Made by a program: the position numbers and the translations under genes. Shown here one piece after another: positions 1 to 6,266 of a stretch of 10,490 nt of DNA. Under the pieces are notes generated by a model. It did not search any database and was not told the origin of the DNA. It saw only the letters and a list, made by a program, of their open reading frames with translations. The stretch's first letter is position 1; the number at the start of each line of letters is the position of its first letter. The stretch is from the NCBI GenBank assembly GCA_038209155.1, contig JBBQYA010000095.1, positions 1-10,490 of the forward strand, written 5' to 3'. Origin of the DNA: JBBQYA01 sp038209155. Lineage in GTDB: Bacteria > Bacteroidota > Bacteroidia > Sphingobacteriales > Sphingobacteriaceae.

Positions 1-28
1 TTTTTAATTAGAAATTATCATTAATAAA

Positions 29-1534
29 ATGGAGAAAAAATTAACCACAGAAAGTTTTACTTCACATGTTGAGGTTGAAAAAATTCTTAAAGAATTGAAT
101 GAACAATATCCCATTCAAAATCCATTGGTGATTTCTGATGTATTGGATGGTGAAGGGAATCAATATGTAGATTTGGTACAAGAAGGAGGTGGAGTATTGG
201 GAATAGCTTTAGTTGGCTATACCTATATTTTGGAAGAAATGGGTATACGATTTTATTCTCTAGCGGGTACGAGCGCTGGTGCCATCAATACGATACTTAT
301 GGCTGGAATTGGAAATAAAGAAGATAAAAAGTCGAAAGCAATTCTTGGACACCTAAGTTTGACTAATTTTTTTGATTTTGTAGATGGAAACGGAATTGTA
401 AAATTCTTCTTAAAAAGTTTTATTTCTGTTAAAGATTATGGAAAAAGAATTAAAAATAGTTTTCTTTTATTAATAAGCATTTTATCCCTTTCTAGTATTT
501 TTTTGGCTGTAAGCGTTTTAATGGTTGACATTAATTTACTAAAAATTATTTTAAGTTTAGTTTTATTTGGTTCATATATTATAGCCATAACTTTAATAAT
601 ATTTTTTGTTTCAAAAATTAATTTATTCAAAAAATATGGTTTTGGACTTAACCCTGGTAGAGTTTTCACCAAATGGATAAAAGATATTTTAGATGCCGAA
701 CAGGTATTTACAATTGATCAGCTTTGCAAAAAAATAAACACTCCTGCTTCTAATTTACATTTGAGAAAAGGCAGAAATGAAAATCATGAAATGATTGGAA
801 GTTTAACTATAGTAACTTGTGATATTACTACTCAAATAAAAGTTGAACTTCCTGCAATGGGCGATTTATATTATGTAAAGCCAGGTGAAGTTCACCCATC
901 AGAATTGGTTAGAGCCTCCATGTCTATTCCGATTTTCTTTAAGCCATTTAATATCAAAATACCCCATTCTAATACACCAGAACTAAAAGAAATCTGGAAA
1001 ACAAAATTAAACTATAGTGGAATTATTCCAAATCAAGTATATTTAGTAGATGGAGGAATGATTTCTAATTTTCCTATTAATGTTTTTTTTAATGATAAAA
1101 TAAGAATGCCAAGAATGCCAACATTAGGTATTTTGTTGGATGATGTAAATCTTAAACTAGAAAGTGAAATAACAAGTTTAGGAATGTTTTTGTCTAAATT
1201 ACTAAGCACCATTCGTTCACATAACGATAAGGATTTTCAAATAAAACATAACGACTTTGAAAAAACGATTGGCAAAATAGATGTGAGAGGTTATAATTGG
1301 CTAAACTTTAGCATAAAAGATCAAGAAAAAATTGGATTATTTATAAAAGGTGCGGAAGCTGCAAGGGATTTCCTTTTAAAATTTAATTGGGTAGAATATA
1401 AAAATGAACGTGCTCAATTATTTGATCTAAGAAATTCTGAACATAAAAAAACCCCAGAAATTTCTGGGGTTCAACCGCTTATTACAAAAAATGAAAATTA
1501 TAGAATAAATGGATCAACGATCGCTAAAACTTGA
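29..1534 (+). CDS. Patatin-like phospholipase with an internal transmembrane hairpin
   Basis: Predicted serine lipid acyl hydrolase of the patatin family (Ser-Asp dyad), likely acting on membrane phospholipids. The glycine-rich oxyanion loop EGGGVLG is at residues 52-58, the nucleophile elbow GTSAG at 80-84 (Ser82), and the catalytic Asp is in DGG at 341-343. Between them are two hydrophobic stretches, about 144-165 and 170-194, joined by a turn of only a few residues and flanked by basic residues (KRIKN at 139-143, KINLFKK at 196-202). This suggests a membrane hairpin with both catalytic halves in the cytoplasm. The usual Arg/Lys of the GGGxR/K-G loop is Leu here. At 501 residues it is long for a single patatin domain. 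The last 30 or so residues run through the neighbour's terminator and are probably not part of the fold. The ATG at 29 follows an AT-rich leader without Shine-Dalgarno. It overlaps the convergent ferritin gene by 37 bases. The family is secure; substrate and role are not known. Confidence 0.85.
   Translation: MEKKLTTESFTSHVEVEKILKELNEQYPIQNPLVISDVLDGEGNQYVDLVQEGGGVLGIALVGYTYILEEMGIRFYSLAGTSAGAINTILMAGIGNKEDKKSKAILGHLSLTNFFDFVDGNGIVKFFLKSFISVKDYGKRIKNSFLLLISILSLSSIFLAVSVLMVDINLLKIILSLVLFGSYIIAITLIIFFVSKINLFKKYGFGLNPGRVFTKWIKDILDAEQVFTIDQLCKKINTPASNLHLRKGRNENHEMIGSLTIVTCDITTQIKVELPAMGDLYYVKPGEVHPSELVRASMSIPIFFKPFNIKIPHSNTPELKEIWKTKLNYSGIIPNQVYLVDGGMISNFPINVFFNDKIRMPRMPTLGILLDDVNLKLESEITSLGMFLSKLLSTIRSHNDKDFQIKHNDFEKTIGKIDVRGYNWLNFSIKDQEKIGLFIKGAEAARDFLLKFNWVEYKNERAQLFDLRNSEHKKTPEISGVQPLITKNENYRINGSTIAKT
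1445..1471 (-). terminator. Rho-independent terminator of the ferritin-like gene pair, inside the patatin ORF
   Basis: A perfect palindrome at 1450-1471 has the arms ccccaga and tctgggg around an aatt centre. Read on the minus strand, it is followed by a run of T (complement of the A-run 1445-1451), as in an intrinsic terminator. It lies 26 bases past the stop codon of the minus-strand ferritin-like gene. On the plus strand it is read in frame as residues 474-480 of the patatin, and no T-run follows there, so it should mainly stop minus-strand transcription. Confidence 0.8.
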
Positions 1535-2331
1535 GCTTTGGTTAAAGGCTCATCAAAAGCTTCGGATGCTTGAACACTAGTAATGTTTGAATTTCCACCG
1601 ATTCCAACTATTTTTACTCCAGCTTGATTGGTTAAAGATTCACCATTATAAGATGCTTGAACAGCTGATCCAATTCCACCAGTTTGATCTAATGTAATCC
1701 AAGGCTTAATAACCACAGAAGGATTTAATGCTTTTCTCATTTGACGAATGTGAGAAGCATGTCTAGCTTCTACAGAGTGAATCTGTAAAGCAGCTGTCAA
1801 AACTGCATTATTATTTATTAATACTGTCGCTTGACCTTTATAAGCTCTTACTCCTGTATCTTCAAATGTCTGAGCTACTGCAAGAAAAGTTTGATAATTA
1901 GTAAAAACATCAGCAAAAGCACCATTAGCAGTAAAGTCAAAAGTTGGTTCAGCTACAGCAGTTCCACCTAAAGAGGTTATGGTAGCTTTTAATGTATTTA
2001 CATGAGCGCGTTCATGATTTTTAATAGTTGTAATTGCACCAGTTGCAGCACCGCCAGGAATTAAAGCAACACCTTTGAGCAATGCTTGATCATAAAAAGC
2101 TGCTTCTAAATATTCTAAAGTCAAAGCAAAATTTAAAACCTCCACTACGTCAGTAGTTGATTGACCATAGGCTTTTTTAAACATTGAACCCAATGCTAAT
2201 GGAACAGCCGCTAAAGCTATTTTGCTTCCGAAACTTGCGAAACTTTTCATTGCTCCTCTTCTGCTATCTAACCGTTGGTATATTTCTGGATCTTTAGTTT
2301 CAAGATCTGTAATTATTTTTTGTATGTTCAA
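1498..2331 (-). CDS. Exported ferritin-like (Ferritin_2) domain protein with Tat-type signal, TTG start
   Basis: Member of the Ferritin_2 family (four-helix bundle related to ferritin/DUF4439). Its biochemical role is unknown. Carboxylate-His ligand motifs expected of a di-iron bundle are visible: EYLE at 73-76, ERAH at 107-110, FED at 156-158 and EARH at 188-191. The N-terminus has a twin-arginine motif (SRRGAMK, 23-29), a hydrophobic stretch at about 38-50, and a possible cleavage site after AYG (54-56), with no lipobox Cys. I therefore predict export folded to the periplasm. A Gly/Ala/Ser-rich tail of about 75 residues follows the bundle. There is no in-frame ATG upstream of the twin arginines. 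The next Met (28) would remove them, so the TTG at 2331, 12 bases after the upstream stop, is the best start. It is co-transcribed with the paralogue upstream. Whether it binds iron is an inference from ligand conservation. Confidence 0.8.
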   Translation of the reverse strand: MNIQKIITDLETKDPEIYQRLDSRRGAMKSFASFGSKIALAAVPLALGSMFKKAYGQSTTDVVEVLNFALTLEYLEAAFYDQALLKGVALIPGGAATGAITTIKNHERAHVNTLKATITSLGGTAVAEPTFDFTANGAFADVFTNYQTFLAVAQTFEDTGVRAYKGQATVLINNNAVLTAALQIHSVEARHASHIRQMRKALNPSVVIKPWITLDQTGGIGSAVQASYNGESLTNQAGVKIVGIGGNSNITSVQASEAFDEPLTKAQVLAIVDPFIL

Positions 2332-2343
2332 ATGTTCGTTTTT

Positions 2344-3015
2344 TTAAGGTCTTGGTAAATTGTTACCATTAATTTTAGTTTTAATGTATGTTCCCGCAAT
2401 GGCTAAAACTGCATCAGGGGTACGCTGAATATCTAATCCTGCATCATCAACTACAGAACTATCTGCAAATGTGCCATTAGAAATTAAATTACGTATCAGT
2501 GCTGCATGGCGTGCCTCTACAGAAATAATTTTTCCTATTAACAAAAGATTATTAACATTTTGAATCAATTGGCTTGCGCCATTGTATGCACTTACTCCTA
2601 AATCTTCTAAATCTTTTGCTGCTGCTAGGACACTTTCTCTTTTAGAAAAATCGATAGAAGAAAAATTGAATTCCAAATTTTGAATAGCCGCTTTTCCAAT
2701 CAATGCTTTAAAAAATTCTCTATGAATTATTTCATGGTCTCTAATATCAGTTAAAAAATCAGTTTCCGCTTCAGTTATTCCAGAATAGAGAGAATCAATA
2801 ACTTGAGTGTAAAATGCTGCTTCTAATTGCTCCAACGCATAAGCATAATTTAGAATTCCAATATCACCATTACCGAGATTTATACCATCATTTGAATCGC
2901 TATCATCATCTTTTTTGCAGGCAGATCCTAAGATTAAAATACCTGAGGTCATTCCTGCATAACCAAGGAGTTTACGTCGAGAAACCTGATAAAAGCTTTT
3001 CGTTTGTGTAATCAT
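2344..3015 (-). CDS. Ferritin-like (Ferritin_2) domain lipoprotein with Tat signal
   Basis: First gene of the ferritin-like pair and a shorter paralogue of its downstream neighbour. The N-terminus reads SRRKLLG (12-18), a good twin-arginine motif. It is followed by a hydrophobic segment ending in LGSAC, so Cys33 is a likely lipidation site. The following residues KKDDD place Lys and acidic residues right after the Cys. This resembles the surface-export signal described for Bacteroidota lipoproteins, so an outer-membrane, possibly cell-surface, location is predicted. The bundle motifs are LEQLE (61-65), HEIIH (94-98), LED (136-138) and EARH (167-170), matching metal-ligand positions of the family. 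The ATG start at 3015 gives a complete signal peptide. Function is not known; iron or oxidative chemistry at the envelope is an inference. Confidence 0.82.
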   Translation of the reverse strand: MITQTKSFYQVSRRKLLGYAGMTSGILILGSACKKDDDSDSNDGINLGNGDIGILNYAYALEQLEAAFYTQVIDSLYSGITEAETDFLTDIRDHEIIHREFFKALIGKAAIQNLEFNFSSIDFSKRESVLAAAKDLEDLGVSAYNGASQLIQNVNNLLLIGKIISVEARHAALIRNLISNGTFADSSVVDDAGLDIQRTPDAVLAIAGTYIKTKINGNNLPRP

Positions 3016-3539
3016 CGTTTCATTATTTAAATTTATTTATCAATATATAATTAGCTAAAATGGGTTTTAAATCAAATACATTTTAATAATGAACTTGAAA
3101 TTAATACTTGAGATTTTAAAGTGGTTTTGAACTTCACAAAACTAATATTTTAATAAGAAAATAATTTTAAAGAAAGATCCTATTTTGAGATTATTTTGAA
3201 TAAAAAATCGCAATTATTTTAATCAATCATTAAATATCCAAACTAGATTTTTAATAATCTGAAGGAATCAAGATATTAAAGGTTTTTAATTAGCAATTTA
3301 ATAATTACAAAAAATTAAAAAAAAAATTTTAGCTATAGAATTCATAAACGAAAATAATTTCTTAGATAAAATTCTTATCGAAAAAAAACATTTTCTTAAT
3401 CGCAAAATTGACTCTTAAAGAGTATTTGTTTCCACTCTATTAAGCCATTGTTTAGAAATAGAAACTTATAAGGTCTATAATTGTTAAATTATTGTAAATT
3501 CGCCGTTCAAAAAAAAACCATAATAACTCACGTAAACAC
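3016..3539. other. AT-rich intergenic region between divergent ferritin-like genes and queA
   Basis: This 524-base gap holds no convincing ORF, tRNA or repeat array. It must contain the promoters for both flanking transcription units. A perfect Bacteroidota -7 box for the minus strand (TAGTTTTG, complement of 3137-3144) is present, but no TTG sits at the right distance upstream. For queA there are only one-mismatch -7 candidates (TATAATTG at 3476-3483, TAAATTCG at 3495-3502). A 13-base palindrome (actctt-a-aagagt) lies at 3411-3423; it has no T-run and no known meaning. Confidence 0.6.
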
Positions 3540-4589
3540 ATGAAATTATCACAATTCTCTTTTACCTTACCAGAATCTTTGATTGCAAGTAATCCCGCTG
3601 CTCATAGAGACGAATCCAGATTATTGGTTTTACACAAGGATAGTGGTAAAATAGAGCATAAAATTTTTAAAGATGTTTTAGATTATTTCAATGATAAGGA
3701 TGTAATGATCCTGAATAATACCAAAGTTTTTCCAGCCAGATTATATGGTAATAAAGAAAAAACAGGTGCTCAGATAGAAGTATTTCTGTTGAGAGAATTG
3801 AATAAAGAAATGCGTTTGTGGGATGTATTAGTGGATCCTGCGAGAAAAATCAGAGTAGGAAATAAATTATATTTTGGTGAAGACGATTTATTAGTAGCGG
3901 AAGTTGTGGACAATACCACATCTAGAGGCAGAACTATTCGTTTTCTTTTTGATGGAACTGATGCAGATTTTAGAAAAGCAGTAGAAATTTTAGGAGAAAC
4001 TCCGCTTCCAAAATACATAAAAAGAAAAGCTACCGCGGAAGATAAAGATAGATATCAGACTATTTATGCAAAAGAAGAAGGAGCAGTAGCTGCACCAACC
4101 GCAGGCCTGCATTTCAGTCGCGAATTGATGAAACGTCTAGAGCTAAAGGGAATTGAATTTGCAGAAGTTACGTTGCATATTGGTTTGGGAACCTTTAGAT
4201 CTGTAGAAGTAGAAGATTTGACTAAACATAAAATGGATTCTGAACATATTATGATTAAAGAAGATACTGTGAAAATCGTAAATAAAGGAATTGAGAATAA
4301 GCAAAGAATTTGTGCAGTAGGAACTACAACTATGCGAGCAATTGAATCCAGTGTTTCTGCTGGTAGATTATTAAAACCTGTAAACGACTGGACGAGTAAA
4401 TTCATATTTCCTCCATTTGATTTTTCTATAGCAAATTCTATGATTACTAATTTTCATACATCACAAAGCACTTTATTAATGATGGTTGCAGCATTTGGCG
4501 GATATGAAAATGTAATGGAAGCTTACCAAGTAGCAATTAAGGAAAAATATAAATTCTACAGCTACGGTGATGCAATGTTGATTATTTAA
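3540..4589 (+). CDS. queA: S-adenosylmethionine:tRNA ribosyltransferase-isomerase
   Basis: Penultimate enzyme of queuosine synthesis. It transfers and isomerises the ribosyl part of S-adenosylmethionine onto 7-aminomethyl-7-deazaguanine in the wobble position of tRNAs with GUN anticodons, giving epoxyqueuosine. Family signatures run the full length: NNTKVFPARL (59-68), LPKYIKR (156-162), PTAGLHF (186-192), HIGLGTF (213-219), VGTTTMRAIES (260-270), MITNFHTSQSTLLMMV (301-316) and FYSYGDAML (339-347). Its 349 residues are close to the roughly 350 usual for QueA. The common FHxPxST motif reads FHTSQST here, with Ser replacing Pro. The ATG at 3540 follows an AT-rich leader without Shine-Dalgarno. 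Only 20 bases separate it from ispD, so the two are probably co-transcribed, although their pathways are unrelated. Confidence 0.97.
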   Translation: MKLSQFSFTLPESLIASNPAAHRDESRLLVLHKDSGKIEHKIFKDVLDYFNDKDVMILNNTKVFPARLYGNKEKTGAQIEVFLLRELNKEMRLWDVLVDPARKIRVGNKLYFGEDDLLVAEVVDNTTSRGRTIRFLFDGTDADFRKAVEILGETPLPKYIKRKATAEDKDRYQTIYAKEEGAVAAPTAGLHFSRELMKRLELKGIEFAEVTLHIGLGTFRSVEVEDLTKHKMDSEHIMIKEDTVKIVNKGIENKQRICAVGTTTMRAIESSVSAGRLLKPVNDWTSKFIFPPFDFSIANSMITNFHTSQSTLLMMVAAFGGYENVMEAYQVAIKEKYKFYSYGDAMLII

Positions 4590-4609
4590 TCGACACACAA
4601 ATTAAAATC

Positions 4610-5278
4610 ATGAAGAATTTTGCAATCATTGTAGCTGGTGGTACTGGCTCTAGAATGCAAAGCGAAATTCCAAAGCAGTTTATGCTGCTTGCTGGAAAAC
4701 CCGTGCTCATGCATACAATTGAAGCATTTGCTAAAAGTGATTCTAATCCAGAAATTATCATTGTTTTGAATGTACATTTCCACCAACAATGGGAGAAATT
4801 ATGTAAAGAATATGAATTTATCGTTCCCTTTCAATTGGTAAAAGCTGGAGAAACCCGATTTCAATCGGTAAAAAACGGATTGAAATTGGTAAAAACAAAA
4901 AGCTTAATAGCGGTTCATGATGCAGTAAGACCATTAATCAGTTCTAAATTTATTGATTACTGTTTCTCCGAAGCAGAAAAACATGAATCTGCAATACCCG
5001 TAATACCTTGTTCTCAATCGTTGCGAAAACTGGACGGAGTAAAATCAAGCTCATTAGATAGAAAGTCGTATGTATTAGTTCAAACTCCGCAAATATTTAC
5101 TTACAAAATAATTACTAAAAGCTATAACGAGCCATTTAGAAATGAATTTACAGACGATGCTTCTGTTGTAGAATTTGCTGGCAATGATTTGCATTTGGTA
5201 AAAGGAGAAGAATCCAATATCAAAATAACCTATCCAATAGATTTAGTGATTGCGAATGCAATTCTGACCCAAGCATAA
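4610..5278 (+). CDS. ispD: 2-C-methyl-D-erythritol 4-phosphate cytidylyltransferase
   Basis: Third step of the MEP isoprenoid pathway: joins CTP and methylerythritol phosphate to give CDP-methylerythritol and pyrophosphate in the cytoplasm. Signatures seen are the CTP loop AGGTGSRM (9-16) followed by PKQF (21-24), GETRFQSVKNGL (80-91), VHDAVRP (102-108), QTPQIF (158-163), TDDAS (181-185) and NIKITYPIDL (203-212). Arg15, Lys22 and Lys205 fall where the substrate-binding Arg and Lys residues of the family lie. Its 222 residues are a normal length. The second Ala of the usual AAGxGxRM loop is Gly. Other MEP genes are not in the window. It is the last gene of the queA-ispD unit and converges on the DUF2795 gene, with a terminator hairpin directly after its stop. 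Confidence 0.96.
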   Translation: MKNFAIIVAGGTGSRMQSEIPKQFMLLAGKPVLMHTIEAFAKSDSNPEIIIVLNVHFHQQWEKLCKEYEFIVPFQLVKAGETRFQSVKNGLKLVKTKSLIAVHDAVRPLISSKFIDYCFSEAEKHESAIPVIPCSQSLRKLDGVKSSSLDRKSYVLVQTPQIFTYKIITKSYNEPFRNEFTDDASVVEFAGNDLHLVKGEESNIKITYPIDLVIANAILTQA

Positions 5279-5298
5279 AAAAAACCCTTTCGGGTTTA
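5277..5298 (-). terminator. Shared hairpin terminator between ispD and the DUF2795 gene
   Basis: A six-base-pair stem (aaaccc 5282-5287, gggttt 5292-5297) closes a four-base loop. On the minus strand the loop is GAAA and the stem runs straight into eight T (complement of 5277-5284), a strong intrinsic terminator 6 bases after the DUF2795 stop. On the plus strand the hairpin begins within a few bases of the ispD stop but is followed only by a mixed AT stretch, so termination of ispD there is likely weaker. Confidence 0.85.
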
Positions 5299-5303
5299 GA
5301 TTA

Positions 5304-5525
5304 TTAATATTCGTCTTCGTTAAAAAAGAAATCATCTTTGGTAGGATAATCCGGCCAAATCTCTTCAATACTTTCATACGGCTCGCCATCATCTTCCAGC
5401 GCCTGTAAATTTTCAATAACCTCTACTGGAGCTCCAGATCTGATTCCGTAATCAATCAATTCGTCCTTGGTAGCAGGCCATGGTGCATCTTCTAAATGTG
5501 ATGCTAATTCTAATGTCCAATACAT
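5304..5525 (-). CDS. Small conserved DUF2795 family protein
   Basis: A 73-residue acidic protein. I recognise it as the short DUF2795-type protein found widely in Bacteroidota; its function is unknown. Landmarks are MYWTLELASHLEDAPWP (1-17), TKDELIDYGIRSGAP (19-33), ENLQALEDDGEPYESIEEIW (38-57) and the acidic aromatic tail FFFNEDEY (66-73). The first two thirds probably form a small helical domain. There is no signal peptide or membrane segment, so it is probably cytoplasmic. It is transcribed alone from a strong promoter just upstream, ends in tandem TAA stops (5306 and 5303), and has its own terminator. This suggests a small, independently controlled and well-expressed gene. The family call comes from recalled sequence similarity. 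Confidence 0.85.
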   Translation of the reverse strand: MYWTLELASHLEDAPWPATKDELIDYGIRSGAPVEVIENLQALEDDGEPYESIEEIWPDYPTKDDFFFNEDEY

Positions 5526-5569
5526 ATTAAATTTTAATGTTAAATAGTAGATTCCTGAAAAATTTTTCG

Positions 5570-5599
5570 CAAATGTACATTTATTAACGAAAAAAACAA
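5570..5599 (-). promoter_or_regulatory. Bacteroidota-type promoter for the DUF2795 gene
   Basis: On the minus strand a TTG (complement of 5597-5599) is followed after exactly 19 bases by TACATTTG (complement of 5570-5577). This matches the -33 TTG and -7 TAnnTTTG elements used by the primary sigma factor of Bacteroidota. The expected start of transcription is near 5563-5566, giving a leader of about 40 bases before the ATG at 5525. It is the only place in the window where both elements match at the right spacing. Confidence 0.75.
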
Positions 5600-5661
5600 G
5601 GAAAAGGTTTGCTTAGTTTTTTATTCTATAATCTAGGTTTAAGTTGTTTAAATGAAGGTTT

Positions 5662-6210
5662 TTACAATCTAGGTAGCCAAATGTATTCTTTTACTCCTGC
5701 ATTTTTTCCTAACATTCTGGCAAGTGTGAAAAGATAATCGGATAGTCTATTTAGGTAAGTCATTATTATTTCTTCTACATGGCTCATTTCAGAAAGATGC
5801 ACAACCAAACGTTCTGCTCGCCTGCATACACATCTTGCCACATGACAAAATGAAACCACTTGAGAACCTCCAGGAAGAATAAAATGACGAAGCTCTGGTA
5901 ATTTTGCAGTCATTAAATCTATTTGAGTTTCCAATAACGTGATATCTTCAAGGTGCAAATCAGGAATTTTCTTTACTTCCTTATCTGGATCAGAAGCTAT
6001 TAGAGAGCCAATCGTAAATAGTCGATCTTGTACTTCTTGCAATATTTTATTCACTTCTTCCCCATTTTCATGGTCTCTAATTAATCCTATATATGCGTTT
6101 AGTTCATCAACAGTTCCACAACTTTCTATTCGTAAATGATGCTTAGGAACTCGAGTCCCTCCGATTAATGAAGTCTGACCCTTATCGCCAGTTTTAGTAT
6201 AAATTTTCAT
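5662..6210 (-). CDS. PduO-type cob(I)alamin adenosyltransferase
   Basis: Transfers the 5'-deoxyadenosyl group of ATP to cob(I)alamin to make coenzyme B12. The PduO/MMAB-type trimer family is shown by the ATP-binding N-terminus TKTGDKGQTSL (5-15) with Arg20, ESCGTVDELNAYIG (29-42), HFILPGG (109-115), ARCVCRRAER (125-134) and NRLSDYLFTLAR (154-165). Asp35, Phe110 and Arg126 lie where the residues that support four-coordinate cobalamin are found in this family. Its 182 residues match the usual length. The ATG at 6210 places TKTGD right at the N-terminus, as expected. It is the last gene of the plsC-gatC-ATPase run, 56 bases after the ATPase. No B12 synthesis or B12-dependent enzyme gene is nearby, so it more likely serves salvage of imported cobamides for an enzyme encoded elsewhere. 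Confidence 0.93.
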   Translation of the reverse strand: MKIYTKTGDKGQTSLIGGTRVPKHHLRIESCGTVDELNAYIGLIRDHENGEEVNKILQEVQDRLFTIGSLIASDPDKEVKKIPDLHLEDITLLETQIDLMTAKLPELRHFILPGGSQVVSFCHVARCVCRRAERLVVHLSEMSHVEEIIMTYLNRLSDYLFTLARMLGKNAGVKEYIWLPRL

Positions 6211-6266
6211 GAATTATAATGATGTTTTGAATCTTAGTAAGAAAAATTATAGGTATTTGTTTTAAA

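Noticed and set aside
436..672. Minus-strand open frame inside the patatin gene
   Set aside because: It lies opposite the hydrophobic hairpin of a clear gene, has no recognisable family and no promoter, and is explained by AT-rich coding sequence on the other strand.
2814..3011. Plus-strand open frame rich in His and Tyr opposite the first ferritin-like gene
   Set aside because: Low-complexity residues reflect the reverse complement of the signal peptide and helix region; no family resemblance.
3411..3423. Palindrome ACTCTT-A-AAGAGT as a possible terminator or operator
   Set aside because: The loop is too short for a good RNA hairpin, no T-run follows on either strand, and such palindromes are common by chance in AT-rich DNA.
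3495..3502. TAAATTCG as the -7 box of queA
   Set aside because: One mismatch and no TTG at a suitable distance; not strong enough to annotate as a promoter.
4064..4405. Minus-strand open frame of 113 codons inside queA
   Set aside because: It is fully covered by a well-conserved QueA reading frame on the other strand.
5628..5676. Repeated aatctagg sequence, two copies 36 bases apart after the adenosyltransferase gene
   Set aside because: Only two short copies, one reaching into the coding end; too little to call a repeat or a binding-site array.
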